DNA of 60,993 nucleotides from Paludibacteraceae bacterium. GTDB taxonomy: Bacteria > Bacteroidota > Bacteroidia > Bacteroidales > Paludibacteraceae. Location: the NCBI GenBank assembly GCA_017417025.1, contig JAFPZY010000013.1, positions 1 to 60,993 on the forward strand, written 5' to 3'. The first letter of the stretch is position 1. Each line of letters begins with the position of its first letter. The position numbers and the translations under genes are program-made. Shown here one piece after another: positions 1 to 9,998 of this stretch. The notes beneath the pieces are model-generated. The model saw nothing but the letters and a program-made list of their open reading frames with translations, searched no databases and was not told where the DNA came from.

Positions 1-579
1 TACACGGCGCAGTACAAGGAGGTGGTGAACCGGTATGTTGTCACCTTCTACGACGAGGACGGCACTACAGTTCTCTGGTCCGACAAGTTCGACTACGGCG
101 CAATGGCGGCTTACGGCGGCGAGACTCCCGCCACGACGGGCGATGCGCAGTACAGCCATGTCTTCAAGGGCTGGGACAAGGAGCTGGCAGAGGTTACGGG
201 CGACGCGTCCTACACGGCGCAGTATGAGGATGTGCTGAACATGTACCGCATCACGTTCTACGATGAGGACGGTGAGACGGTGCTTGATTCCCGCGAATGG
301 GAGTACGGCTCTACTCCGGCTTACATGGGTACTACTCCCGTGAAGGCGGAGGACGAGAACAATACGTATAGTTTCTCGGGCTGGGACAAGGAGCTTGGCG
401 TTGTTACGGGCGAAGCGTCATACACAGCGTCTTACACCGCCACTGCGAAGACCCCGACCTCCATCGGCGGCATGCAGGAAGCAGAACGGAAAGCAGTGAA
501 GGTGGTGGAGAACGGTGTGATGTACATCATCATTGACGGCGTGAAGTACGATGCAAAGGGATTGATAATTGATAATTGA
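1..579 (+). CDS. C-terminal part of a Listeria-Bacteroides repeat surface protein (5' end outside window)
   Basis: The reading frame is open from base 1, so this is the 3' end of a longer gene. The GTG at 22 is internal, not a start. Two near-identical modules of about 65 residues begin with FYDEDG, carry GWDKEL and end in YTAQYE/YTASYT. They resemble InlB B-type (Listeria-Bacteroides) repeats of extracellular proteins. The last 40 residues, with NGVMYIIIDGVKYDAKG, match the C-terminal tails of three other surface proteins in this window, a likely T9SS sorting signal. The final residues LIIDN are encoded by an intergenic repeat (ATTGATAATTGATAATTGA) rather than by the basic ending seen in the paralogues. 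Ligand unknown. It converges on spmAB. Confidence 0.8.
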   Translation, partial: YTAQYKEVVNRYVVTFYDEDGTTVLWSDKFDYGAMAAYGGETPATTGDAQYSHVFKGWDKELAEVTGDASYTAQYEDVLNMYRITFYDEDGETVLDSREWEYGSTPAYMGTTPVKAEDENNTYSFSGWDKELGVVTGEASYTASYTATAKTPTSIGGMQEAERKAVKVVENGVMYIIIDGVKYDAKGLIIDN

Positions 580-640
580 TATTTTCAATGCTGATGCATT
601 TTACCGCAGGCTGGAAGCATGCGTATCCGGTGGAGCTGCT
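560..640 (-). repeat. REP-like dispersed element, copy A
   Basis: ATTGATAATTG repeats at 560-579 are followed about 20 bp on by CCGCAGGCTGGAAGCATGCG, an imperfect palindrome, then TATCCGGTGG. The same arrangement occurs in reverse complement at 31936-32011. It lies between two convergent genes and may act in termination. It supplies the last codons and stop of the upstream gene. Confidence 0.65.
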
Positions 641-691
641 TACATGGCGGGGGGAATTGATGTACCCAGGGGGGCAAGGCGTAGGCGGTTG

Positions 692-1933
692 TCAGTTGCC
701 GAAGAAGAGCGGTGCGATGGCGAAAGCGGTGATTATTCCTGCGAGGTCAGCGAGCAGGCAGCATGCAACGGCGTGGCGTGTGTTCTTGATATTGACGCAG
801 CCGAAATAGACTGCGAGGACGTAGAAGGTGGTGTCGGTGGAGCCTTGCAGGATGCAGCACAGGCGTGCCACGAGCGAGTCGGGCCCGTGTGTAGTCATGG
901 CTTCGAGCATCAGTCCCCGTGCACCGCTGCCGCTGAGGGGTTTCATTACGGCTGTCGGCACGGCCCCCGCGAGGTCGGGATTGATGCCGCAGAAGTCAAA
1001 GAGGCGCGCAATGCCGTTTTCGAGCAAGCCCATAGCTCCCGATGCGCGGAACATGCCCACGGCGACAAGTATGGCAATGAGGTAGGGAATGATGCCGATA
1101 GCGGTCTTGAATCCGTCTTTAGCACCGTCGATGAAAGCGTCATAGACGTTGATTTTGTGTGCCATAGCCTGTATGATGAACCAGCAGATGACCCCGAGCA
1201 GCATAGCCGCAGCCACGGCAGCGGAGACGGCCGACAACTTGTCGGGGTCAAGCATAGCCGCTCCCCAGACAATCAGAGCGACAAGAGCAGTCAGGGCAAA
1301 GAGCGAACCGAGCACTACAGGGTCTTTAAGCTTGATTTTCTGTGCTATGCAGACGCAGATGAGTCCTGCGAGTGTGGAGGCGTAGGTGGCAATGAGTATA
1401 GGCAGGAACACGTCGGCGGGGTTGGCAGCTCCGAGCTGTGCTCGGTAGGCCATGATGGTTGTGGGGATGAGAGTCAGTCCGCTTGCTCCGAGCACGACGA
1501 ACATTATCATTGAGTTGGAGGCGCGCTGTTTGTCGTTGTTGAGCTCCTGCAGTTCGTTCATGGCTTTCAGTCCCATGGGGGTGGCGGCATTGTCGAGTCC
1601 GAGCATGTTGGCAGCCACGTTCATTAGCATTGTGCCGAAGACGGGGTGCCCTTTGGGGATGTCGGGGAAGATGCGCGAGAAGAAGGGGTTGATGGCTCTG
1701 CCGAGTGTGTTCACTGCGCCGGCTTTCTCGCCTATTTTCATTATCCCCATCCACAGGCTGAGCACTCCTGTGAGTCCGAGCGAAATCTCGAAGCCTGTCT
1801 TGGAGCTGCTGAAGGTGGAGTTGAGGATGTCTGTCAGTACGGCGGTTTCGCCGCTGAGGAAGCACTGCACGATGCCTACGATGACGGCAATGAGTATGAG
1901 TGCAATCCAGATGTAGTTGAGTATCATGGGCAA
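692..1933 (-). CDS. Fused SpmA-SpmB membrane protein (nucleoside-recognition domain)
   Basis: 413 residues, strongly hydrophobic with many membrane spans. The N-terminal half matches spore maturation protein A (GLTGVLSLWMGIMKIGEKAG; later NMLGLDNAATPMGLKAM). The C-terminal half matches SpmB (IPYLIAILVAVGMFRASGAM; GARGLMLEAM). In Bacteroidota the two are often one polypeptide with two nucleoside-transporter gate-like domains. The name comes from Bacillus sporulation mutants; this organism is not expected to sporulate, so the role here is probably inner-membrane transport and is unknown. It is last in the ruvA-sprA-kinase cluster, 60 bp after the kinase gene. Confidence 0.85.
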   Translation of the reverse strand: MPMILNYIWIALILIAVIVGIVQCFLSGETAVLTDILNSTFSSSKTGFEISLGLTGVLSLWMGIMKIGEKAGAVNTLGRAINPFFSRIFPDIPKGHPVFGTMLMNVAANMLGLDNAATPMGLKAMNELQELNNDKQRASNSMIMFVVLGASGLTLIPTTIMAYRAQLGAANPADVFLPILIATYASTLAGLICVCIAQKIKLKDPVVLGSLFALTALVALIVWGAAMLDPDKLSAVSAAVAAAMLLGVICWFIIQAMAHKINVYDAFIDGAKDGFKTAIGIIPYLIAILVAVGMFRASGAMGLLENGIARLFDFCGINPDLAGAVPTAVMKPLSGSGARGLMLEAMTTHGPDSLVARLCCILQGSTDTTFYVLAVYFGCVNIKNTRHAVACCLLADLAGIITAFAIAPLFFGN

Positions 1934-1993
1934 TTGATAATTGATATATTGTCTCTTCTGTTTCTTTCAAGCCTATCGTCATTAACGGCATTT

Positions 1994-2497
1994 TTACAGG
2001 CCGGTGCCGGGGGCGGTCAGTGCTTTCAGGGCGTTGAGTGCACATTTGAGCCGGTCGTCGCCTTGTCCGCTGACAACGGAGTACGGTATGCCGAGCCTGA
2101 TGACTTCGCGCCTGTAGGTCTCGAATAGTTCTTCGCGCCTGTCGGGGTTCTCGCGGACAGGGTCCGGAACGAAAGGAAGGTCGGGACTGAGGAGGAGGTA
2201 GAAGTCCATGGGCCATGTGCTGATGGCTTCTTCAAGCCATTGCGGGCAGGTGCCGTACTTGTCGTTGAACCAGACTTTGGTGAGCAGCAGTTCGGTGTCG
2301 AATACTCCGTCGTGCTGTACTTCGAGACACTGGCGGCGTGCTATGTTCTCCACGTCCTGATAGTTGTACGGCCGGCCGAGCTGCTCTACATAGTTGCGTG
2401 CGTATTCCTCTACGTATGGCAGTCCGAGCCTTTGTGCCAGTTGCTTGGCAAGTGTGGATTTGCCTGTAGATTCGGGTCCTATAAGTGCGATGCGCAT
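1994..2497 (-). CDS. NadR/Ttd14-like AAA nucleotide kinase
   Basis: 167 residues beginning with a P-loop (GPESTGKST, residues 7-15) and EEYAR, the arrangement of the C-terminal ribosylnicotinamide-kinase-like domain of NadR. The NadR adenylyltransferase and DNA-binding domains are absent, so this is the stand-alone kinase form common in Bacteroidota. Probable role: phosphorylation of nicotinamide riboside or a related nucleoside in NAD salvage; the substrate is inferred from the family. It starts 6 bases after the sprA stop, so it is co-transcribed with sprA. Confidence 0.75.
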   Translation of the reverse strand: MRIALIGPESTGKSTLAKQLAQRLGLPYVEEYARNYVEQLGRPYNYQDVENIARRQCLEVQHDGVFDTELLLTKVWFNDKYGTCPQWLEEAISTWPMDFYLLLSPDLPFVPDPVRENPDRREELFETYRREVIRLGIPYSVVSGQGDDRLKCALNALKALTAPGTGL

Positions 2498-2503
2498 GTG
2501 GTG

Positions 2504-5500
2504 TTATCTGGTGAGCATAATCTTGATATTCACTCCTGCATTGTCGGACTTGATGGGGTAGGTGCTTGAGATGAGAGGAATGGTTCCCTGGTGGTCGTAG
2601 AAGATCTGGAGGCTGATTTTCTGCGAGATGACGTAGTCGGCACTCAGTTTGATGCCGAGCACTTTGTTGCCCGTTGATGCCTGTGTGATGTTCTCCTCCA
2701 CTTTGCGGAGCAGTGTCATAACGTTCTTGTAGCTTACATCTACGTTGAGTTTGAGGTCGTTGGACACTTTGCGCTGGCTTCCGTCCTTGCGTTTGGCAGT
2801 GAAGTGGAAGTCCTTGACCGTGTAGCCGGCTCCGATGACGAACTCGTTGGAGTGTCCTTCGGTGAGTTGTACGGCAGTGACGTTGAGTGCGATGTTACGC
2901 TGCTTGCGGTACTCCGCCTTCAGGCTCAGCGAGTTCTTCATGGTCATGTTGAGTCCGATGAGCGGTGAGAAGGACTCCTGCAGCGTGACAGAGGCTATGT
3001 CGTAAGACGATGACGGCACAGGTTGCTGCGTGCTTACGTCGCGTGTGAAGCCGAGTGTACGGTCGCTGCCGTCCACAGCCGCCCATGTGGAGACTGTGCT
3101 GAACGAGCCGACTGCATATTTGCAGGTGTATGCGTGTGTGAGTGTGACCGACTTGAAGTTGTCTCTCATCCACGGCAGTCTGCCGAGTCCGTCGAAGCTG
3201 ACGCTCCAGTTAGGCATGGTGCGCAGGATACTCATGAAGGGGTTGAAGCTTGCGCGGTTGATGTCGCGCCCTGTGTATGTGGCGAGGAAGGCAGGCACCA
3301 GTACGTCGGCGGCGTTGTGGTTGATGGTGCCGAGCGAGCGGTTGTATGGTTTGCCGGCAATGGAGTCGGGAATGAAGGTGCTGTTCTTCGGATAGATGAC
3401 TCCGTTGTAGCGTTCCTGCACGCGTGCCGTCATCAGTTCGCGGTTGATGAGGAACTCGTCGTAGGTCTTTGAACTGTAGTTGTCGGAGGCTTTGCCCACT
3501 TTGTGGAAGGCGGTGGCTATGGCAATCTCGGTGATGTTGAACGAGCCGGTGGCGTTGCGCTGCAGCACATACCTGTCGTCTGTTTCCGCCACTTTGCCGT
3601 AGAGGAGCGACTCGGAGTGTGCTTCATAGCGTTTGCCGTTCACCTGAATCTTGAATCCCGGGAAGGGCTCGAGGGTGATTTTGTAGTCGAAGTCGGCTGT
3701 GCGTGCCGCGCTTGCGGGCTGTGCCACTTCCGAGCTGAGCGAGAGCCAGTTGCGTTCTTTAGCCTGCTCCACGAAGTTGTCTTTGAAAAATCCGAAGGCG
3801 AAGTCCCATCCGGGGGCATAGAAGTTGTCTATGTGCTTCTGTCCGAAGAAGCCTATCTGCGGGCGGAAGCCCGGAACGGTGAGCGAGTTGGTGTGCCTGT
3901 AGGTGGCCTGCACCCGCCTTATCATTGTGCCGAAGAAGGCTGCAAAGTCCATAGCCTGTTCGCCTGCAGTGCGCTCGTTGGGGTCGCGTGTGCTGATGCT
4001 GACATTGACACTGCCTGCAGTCTTGCTTGTGACGCTTATCTTGTTGTTGTCCACAGTCTTGAAGCGGACCGGTATGCTGTTGCCGTTGGCATCGGTGGCC
4101 GTCACTTTCAGCAGCGCAGAGTTAAGTCCGTGGCTTATTTCCACGGCTTTGCCCGCCTCGAGAGTAACGGTCTGCGAGAAGTCTTTTGCGCGGAACTTGC
4201 GTCCCTTGTTGCGTCCGGACATGCGCTGTGTCATCTGCTTCCAGTAGGTGCTTTTGCCGTATAGCGTCTCGAAGTTGAGTTGTCCGTCACCCTGTATGCT
4301 GCGCGTGCTGGCGGCGGTGTTGCCCAGGTCGGTGTCGGTGGCTGTTCCGGCAGTTCGGTTCCATGTGTAAGTGCCGTTGTATGAGGCGTTGCCTGTTATG
4401 AAGTCAAGGAAGGAGATGCGGTTGAAGGGTATGTTCCATGCGGCGGTGAACACCTGCTGGTAGGTGTATGGCTTGCCCCATGTCTTCATGCTGCGGCGGA
4501 TGGTGTCTTTCCAAGCCTCGTAATAGTCGTGCGTGAAGTTGTAGTCGCGTATGATTTCGGGTGTGTAGTAAGCCTCGTCCACGGTGGAGTTCATGGCTGT
4601 GTGGAAGGTGAACTTCATGTTCTTGGTGAGGTCGAACTTGAAGTCGAAGTTGCGGTCCCAGAGGAAGTCCTTAGAGAAAGTGGGTGTCAGCATTTGGTTG
4701 TCTTCGGATGCTTCCACGGTGCAGAAGTCCCTCATCTTGAGCATGGAGAAGTTGCGGTTCATGTTGGTGGTGAAGCCCCATGACTGCGGCAGATAGTAGA
4801 TGTTGAACTCGCTGAACGCTTTAATCTTCTTGACGCTCTCCACGTTCTTGAACGGCTCCCAGGGTTTGGGGTTGAAGTTGTACGAGTAGTTGAACGAGCC
4901 CTTCTGACTTGTAGTCTGGTCTTTCTCCATTTCGGGCGAGTGCATCTGCTGCTTGCTGTAGGAGGCCGATATGCTGAAGTTGGCGGGGTCGTAGAACATG
5001 TTCTTCTTCTTGGAGTGTATGTCCACCTTCATGTTGCTGACGCTGAAAGTGACGGCATCTTTGACGGTGTTGGTCCGCTGCCGCACGGAGTCTTTCTGCT
5101 CTTTGGTGGAGTAGGTGTCGAGGTTTTCGCGCAGAGTGACATCGGAGTCCACGGGGTCGTATTTGGGCGAATTGATGTCCTTCGAGTAGCTGGCGTACAG
5201 TGGTATGCGCAGTTTGGCTTTTTCGGGGAAGAGCCGTCCCATCTCGAGTGCTGCGCTGACAGCGACCTGATACATGTCCTCCATGTTGCGGCTCTGCACG
5301 TTGCTTTCTATGCTGCCGTAGCCTGAAGTCTCTATGTGTCCGGAGGCATTGACTTGTGCGATGTCGCTAATGCCGAGTGCGGCGTTAGCCATAGCCGCCA
5401 CGCCTCCTTCTTCGTTGAACTCGGAGAGTCGCAGTTCGTTGACCCATACTTCGCCGTTCACTCCGCCGGTCTGCGTGTTGCTGCGGTTGCGCACGCCGAT

Positions 5501-8500
5501 GAGGATAGCGTCGGTTTCAGCCAGAGTGGGGTTGCCCATCACGGTCACTTTGTTGCCTGGCTTGCCGTTCTCCACGTCGTAGATTACGTAAGGTATGTTG
5601 TTCCCGACAGTGGGGTCTCCGCTTCGTTTGGCTTTGTTGCGGTCGGTTTTGGCTTTGGTGAAGACAGAGAGCGGGAAGTCGAGCGAGTTCTCTGCGGGCC
5701 AGACGAGTGCGCGGTCGCGGTCGTTATTGTTGTTGTATGCGCCCGGGGCTGTAAGGCGGAGGGGAACTTCGTACTCGTAGTAGTTGTTCTTCAGGTCGGA
5801 GCCGATGCGGATGAAGCAGCTGAGGTCGTTGTCGGCAATCTTCTCGTTGTCAGGGTCTTCGGCAGCGGCCTCTGCGTGAACGAACATCTGCAGGCGTTTG
5901 TAGTTGCGCAGGTCGAAGGTGATGTTCTTATATACCGCCAGAGCGTTGTTGTACTCCAGGTTGTTCACCCGCAGCACGAGGGCCTGTTCGTTTTGTGCAA
6001 TGAGTTGTGCTTGTCCGGGGTCTGTCTGGCGTGATATGCCCGGAGGCAGCACGTAGTTGACGGGCATGCGTGCGCTGTTCTCCTCTATGCTTATTGCTTG
6101 TGCGTCAAGCAGAGAGTTGGAGCCCGGGAGGAGTGTGTTCTGCTGTCCGGTCTGCACGTTGTAATAGAGGCCTTTGGTGTAGTTTCTCCATTCACCGCGC
6201 ACGAGCTGCATGGTGGCGAAACGCAGGTGTGTCTCGTCCTTGCAGCCGGTGAGGTACATGCGCATGAAGCGTATTGACTTGTAGTTGCGTATGTTGCCCA
6301 CGTTCTTCACGTCGCTGCCTTTGACGGGAATCTTGAACTGGTACCATGTCACTTTGGCAGTCTCTCCGTTTTTAAGCGTGACATCGGTCTCCAGTTTCTC
6401 GGTTATGTGCTGCAGTCCGACCTCCATCTGCGCGGGGTCGAGCGAGACGTGGTATTCGTAGTATTTCTCGTTCTCGTTCAGGGTGTTATCCTGATTGATG
6501 TCTTCTATATCAGGTGTGAGCGAGAAGGCAGTGCCGTAGTTGGCGTTGGAGCTGCTTTCGGGCGAGTTGCCCTCGGTGCCGTTGATGTGTTTGTAGCGTA
6601 GGAGGACCGGTGTATGCTGCTCGTCCCAGTCGTTGCCGCGGTAGTAGTGGTAGTTGTCGCCGGCAGGGTCGTTAAGAGGAGAATAGGGGTCGTTGCTCCA
6701 GCCGTTGAGGACATCCTGGTTCACTTTCCCGCGGAGTGCGGTGACATAGTCGGCATAAGGTCTGGCACCCTTGTACTCGAAGGTGAACTCTTCGGGCGTG
6801 CTCAGTCCGTTGAGTCCCACGTCCTGTTTTTCGCGTGCGCCTTCTTCGTTGGAGAACGCCACGGTGGTGCTTGTGGTGCGCGGAACGTAGCCCCACACAG
6901 TGGAGTCGAGGCTCTGTCGGTCGGCCTCGTTAAGCGGCAGTCCGTGCTCGAAAGCCTTCTTGCCGTCGCGCAGGATGTCCTCGCTCACGTCGCCGAGGTT
7001 GATGTAGAGGTCGCCGCCGCTGAAGCTTTCGCTGTTGGTGAGGCGCGGGTCCATGAGCCAGAACTGTATGTACTCGATGTTGGCGCGCTCGAAGTCGGTG
7101 TTGTCGAGTTTGCGCATTATAGCGCCGAAGTTCTGCTCCGGCTCGGTGAGTTCGCCCCGCTCGTTAATGCGCTCTGCGTCAATGTTGTACGGCCCGCGCT
7201 CTTTGGGGTAGTAGGAGAGGTTGAGCACCGTCATCCTTGTGTCCTCGCTTGCAAGCACCTCTTTGTTGGGGTAGAGCTCCTGCTCGTACACAATACGTGT
7301 GCGGTGGTCGGACATGGCATCGGGGTCGCTCTTTATGTGTGCGGGTGTATTGACCTGCGGGTAGCCGAAGATGGGGTCCACGGCGTACCATGCGAGCATG
7401 GCGCGGTGGGAGTTGTAGGCAATGTTGTCGCTCAGGCGTGCGTCTTCGTAGAAAGGTTTGCTGCCGGAGCTGTTAGAGGGTGTTGAGGCGAGGAACCAGC
7501 TGCTGGGGTAGTGCACGTCAATGGCGCTTGTGGTGGACTCGAAGTCGTCGATGTAAGCTGTGCCGGCTTTGCCTGCGCCCACTTCGTGCGTGTGTCCGGG
7601 TATGAGGTGGGCGAACTCCGCTCCTATCTGGAAAGTGCTTGGTGCGGTGGCGGTTATCCAGGGAATGCGGTCGATGGCGTTGCTGAGCCAGTGCATCTCG
7701 GTTTTGTAGTTGAGGTTGGCCCCCCAGATGGTGTTGGAGAGAGGCTCGCTGCCCGTGTTCACTTTGGTGGTGAGCGGCTGCTCGTGCATGTACATGATGG
7801 TGCCGCCCATAGTGAAGTTCTTGCTGAACTCGTATTCGAGGTGCGCCCCGTAGAGTCCTTTGCGGAGCATGGAGAAGGTGGACTGGTTTTCAAGTTTGAC
7901 ATCCACTTTCGTGCCTGCGTCAAGTATGGACTGGTTGAGAATGGTGACAATGCCCATGGTGTAGTCCACGGTGTAGTCCACGTTCTCCGCGAGGGTGGCA
8001 CCTCCTGCGGTGACTGTGACGCTTCCGCGCGGGACATTCATTGCGTTGAGGCGTATCTCGCTGCCGTTGCTGCCTTTGTACTTGCCTTGCAGGACGAACT
8101 TGTTTTTCTCGCTCATTTCCTGCGCATTGACCAGAGTAGAGTCGTAAAGTTCCTGGAAGCAGTACTTCTGCATGAGTGTTTTGTCGTAGCCGAGTTGCGC
8201 TGCGAGGTGGCTGCCGAAAGGCTCGAGTACAGGGAACATGACGCGTCCTGTGGAGCTGAATGCGGTGTAGCCTTCGACGTAGTCGAAGCGTCCGTCGGGG
8301 GACTGGTTGTTGCGGCTGTCGAGTCGGTCGAGATTCATCACCTTAAGCAGCTGTTTTCCTTTCTGCGGTCCGTCGGGGAAGTACTGGAGGCTGGTGCCGA
8401 CGGAGTCGTTCCTGTACATGACATAGAGTTCGAACTTGTCGCTTGACATGCTGCTTGCTCCGAGGGCGTAGATGTTCTTCATCATCAGGTCCCACGTGCC

Positions 8501-9994
8501 GTAGTGTTCGCCGGGTCGTGCGGGGTCGTAGGCGTGCGGTGCGTTGTTGGCGGGCTTGATGAGTTTGAGGATAAGTGCAGGCGCATTGCCGTTAGTGCCC
8601 TGTGCGCCGGCTTTGTCGGTGGAGAACTCGCCGACCTGATAAACCTGTCCGCCGTAGGTGTACTCGTATGCCACGGCCAGCACCTCGTCCTGATTGAGTG
8701 CTGTGCGCAGGGTGATGAAGCCCAGAGCTGCGTTGAGCGTGTATTCGCCGCTGCCGAGCAGGCGTGCGGACTCCACTTTCTCGTAGTCTTCGCCTCCGTG
8801 CCATTCCGGGACGGCCTGCAGCGTTTGTGTTATCTGGTGTATGCTGCGGATGTTGTCCCCCATGTCGAGCAGCTTGTCGTACAGCTTGTTAGACCTGTTT
8901 TCTGGCATTCCGTTTTCCTGTGCGGCGACGTAGAGCGTCTGGTCGTTGAGGTGCTCGAGCATGTTTTCGCCGAGGTCGGTGAAGGCAGTGATGTTCCTCG
9001 CCTGGTCATATACGCCTTTGCGGTTGGTTATCCAGACCTCTATCCTGTTGATAGTCACTCCGCTTGCCACGTAAGGCATGGTGGCCATAGCACCCTCGAA
9101 GCGGTCGCGGAAGTAGTGGCCGAGGAAGAAGTGCTTGTTTTCGTCGTAGTGGTCGGCGCGTATTTCGTACTTGGTCATCTGTGCGCCGCCTTCGGAGCTG
9201 ACCGACTGCGCATCGCTGTTCTGCTGGCTTATGACCGCCTGCACTTTGAGGCGGCCGAACTTCAGGTTGGTTTTTATTCCGAAGAGTGCCTTGCTTCCCC
9301 TGATGAGCTGCGAGTTGAGGTCGAGCGAGACATTACCTGCCTCGATGGACTGTATGATGTCGTCGTCCTGCCCTTTGTAGCCGATTTTGATGTTCTGCTG
9401 GTCGAAGCTGAAGCTGGCTTCGGTGTTGTAGCTCATGTTGAAGGAGAGGCGCTGGCCGACTTTACCATTGACGGAGACTTGTATTTTCTCGTCGAAGTCG
9501 AAGATGTTGTTGTTCTTCGAGCGCCATGTAAGGGACGGATTATCAACGAACTGGTGCTTGAAGCCGAACATGAGTTCGGCACTTCCCTGCAACTTGAGCT
9601 GCACTCCGCCCGGGCCGAAGATTTTGTCAGCGGGCCCGATGTTGAACTTCATGTCGGTGATGTCGAACTTCTTCTCGTTGTCGTGCTCGACTTCGCTGAT
9701 TTTCTGTTTCCAGTACTGCCTTATCAGTTGCTGCTCGGAGTAGTTTTTGTACTCTTCCGCGCTCATGAGGACGGGCATGCTGATGTCGGTGTTGCCGGCT
9801 TTTGTGCGGAGGACGTACTGGCCTGTAAGGGGCTGGTACTCAACGGTGGTCTGCACCGCTTCGTCCTGCACTGGCATGGTGCCGGCAACAATCCGTCCGA
9901 CGGTGTCCGCCTGCTGCACGGAGTCGGCGCGCGTCTGCGCAACCGCGGTGGCGCAGACAAAGGAGAGCAATATGGGCAAGAACCTGTAGCGCAA
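2504..9994 (-). CDS. sprA: T9SS outer-membrane translocon SprA (Sov)
   Basis: 2496 residues, close to the length of known SprA/Sov proteins. The signal peptide ends near ATAVAQ (about residue 20). SprA is the very large outer-membrane barrel through which type IX cargo leaves the periplasm. Visible features: MKFNIGPADKIFGPGGVQLK and NMSYNTEASFSFDQQ near the N terminus, long beta-rich repeats, and a barrel-like C terminus (GVNIKIMLTR). ruvA immediately upstream is the arrangement known for sprA in Flavobacterium. It is 4 bp downstream of ruvA and probably shares its promoter. Its presence implies that the organism secretes proteins with C-terminal sorting domains; candidate cargo lies in this window. 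Confidence 0.95.
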   Translation of the reverse strand: MRYRFLPILLSFVCATAVAQTRADSVQQADTVGRIVAGTMPVQDEAVQTTVEYQPLTGQYVLRTKAGNTDISMPVLMSAEEYKNYSEQQLIRQYWKQKISEVEHDNEKKFDITDMKFNIGPADKIFGPGGVQLKLQGSAELMFGFKHQFVDNPSLTWRSKNNNIFDFDEKIQVSVNGKVGQRLSFNMSYNTEASFSFDQQNIKIGYKGQDDDIIQSIEAGNVSLDLNSQLIRGSKALFGIKTNLKFGRLKVQAVISQQNSDAQSVSSEGGAQMTKYEIRADHYDENKHFFLGHYFRDRFEGAMATMPYVASGVTINRIEVWITNRKGVYDQARNITAFTDLGENMLEHLNDQTLYVAAQENGMPENRSNKLYDKLLDMGDNIRSIHQITQTLQAVPEWHGGEDYEKVESARLLGSGEYTLNAALGFITLRTALNQDEVLAVAYEYTYGGQVYQVGEFSTDKAGAQGTNGNAPALILKLIKPANNAPHAYDPARPGEHYGTWDLMMKNIYALGASSMSSDKFELYVMYRNDSVGTSLQYFPDGPQKGKQLLKVMNLDRLDSRNNQSPDGRFDYVEGYTAFSSTGRVMFPVLEPFGSHLAAQLGYDKTLMQKYCFQELYDSTLVNAQEMSEKNKFVLQGKYKGSNGSEIRLNAMNVPRGSVTVTAGGATLAENVDYTVDYTMGIVTILNQSILDAGTKVDVKLENQSTFSMLRKGLYGAHLEYEFSKNFTMGGTIMYMHEQPLTTKVNTGSEPLSNTIWGANLNYKTEMHWLSNAIDRIPWITATAPSTFQIGAEFAHLIPGHTHEVGAGKAGTAYIDDFESTTSAIDVHYPSSWFLASTPSNSSGSKPFYEDARLSDNIAYNSHRAMLAWYAVDPIFGYPQVNTPAHIKSDPDAMSDHRTRIVYEQELYPNKEVLASEDTRMTVLNLSYYPKERGPYNIDAERINERGELTEPEQNFGAIMRKLDNTDFERANIEYIQFWLMDPRLTNSESFSGGDLYINLGDVSEDILRDGKKAFEHGLPLNEADRQSLDSTVWGYVPRTTSTTVAFSNEEGAREKQDVGLNGLSTPEEFTFEYKGARPYADYVTALRGKVNQDVLNGWSNDPYSPLNDPAGDNYHYYRGNDWDEQHTPVLLRYKHINGTEGNSPESSSNANYGTAFSLTPDIEDINQDNTLNENEKYYEYHVSLDPAQMEVGLQHITEKLETDVTLKNGETAKVTWYQFKIPVKGSDVKNVGNIRNYKSIRFMRMYLTGCKDETHLRFATMQLVRGEWRNYTKGLYYNVQTGQQNTLLPGSNSLLDAQAISIEENSARMPVNYVLPPGISRQTDPGQAQLIAQNEQALVLRVNNLEYNNALAVYKNITFDLRNYKRLQMFVHAEAAAEDPDNEKIADNDLSCFIRIGSDLKNNYYEYEVPLRLTAPGAYNNNNDRDRALVWPAENSLDFPLSVFTKAKTDRNKAKRSGDPTVGNNIPYVIYDVENGKPGNKVTVMGNPTLAETDAILIGVRNRSNTQTGGVNGEVWVNELRLSEFNEEGGVAAMANAALGISDIAQVNASGHIETSGYGSIESNVQSRNMEDMYQVAVSAALEMGRLFPEKAKLRIPLYASYSKDINSPKYDPVDSDVTLRENLDTYSTKEQKDSVRQRTNTVKDAVTFSVSNMKVDIHSKKKNMFYDPANFSISASYSKQQMHSPEMEKDQTTSQKGSFNYSYNFNPKPWEPFKNVESVKKIKAFSEFNIYYLPQSWGFTTNMNRNFSMLKMRDFCTVEASEDNQMLTPTFSKDFLWDRNFDFKFDLTKNMKFTFHTAMNSTVDEAYYTPEIIRDYNFTHDYYEAWKDTIRRSMKTWGKPYTYQQVFTAAWNIPFNRISFLDFITGNASYNGTYTWNRTAGTATDTDLGNTAASTRSIQGDGQLNFETLYGKSTYWKQMTQRMSGRNKGRKFRAKDFSQTVTLEAGKAVEISHGLNSALLKVTATDANGNSIPVRFKTVDNNKISVTSKTAGSVNVSISTRDPNERTAGEQAMDFAAFFGTMIRRVQATYRHTNSLTVPGFRPQIGFFGQKHIDNFYAPGWDFAFGFFKDNFVEQAKERNWLSLSSEVAQPASAARTADFDYKITLEPFPGFKIQVNGKRYEAHSESLLYGKVAETDDRYVLQRNATGSFNITEIAIATAFHKVGKASDNYSSKTYDEFLINRELMTARVQERYNGVIYPKNSTFIPDSIAGKPYNRSLGTINHNAADVLVPAFLATYTGRDINRASFNPFMSILRTMPNWSVSFDGLGRLPWMRDNFKSVTLTHAYTCKYAVGSFSTVSTWAAVDGSDRTLGFTRDVSTQQPVPSSSYDIASVTLQESFSPLIGLNMTMKNSLSLKAEYRKQRNIALNVTAVQLTEGHSNEFVIGAGYTVKDFHFTAKRKDGSQRKVSNDLKLNVDVSYKNVMTLLRKVEENITQASTGNKVLGIKLSADYVISQKISLQIFYDHQGTIPLISSTYPIKSDNAGVNIKIMLTR

Positions 9995-9998
9995 GACT

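Noticed and set aside
22..579. GTG at 22 as the true start of the first gene
   Set aside because: The frame is open and similar in sequence up to base 1, so the start lies outside the window.
569..1513. Plus-strand frame of 314 codons
   Set aside because: Antisense to spmAB, which has a clear family match.
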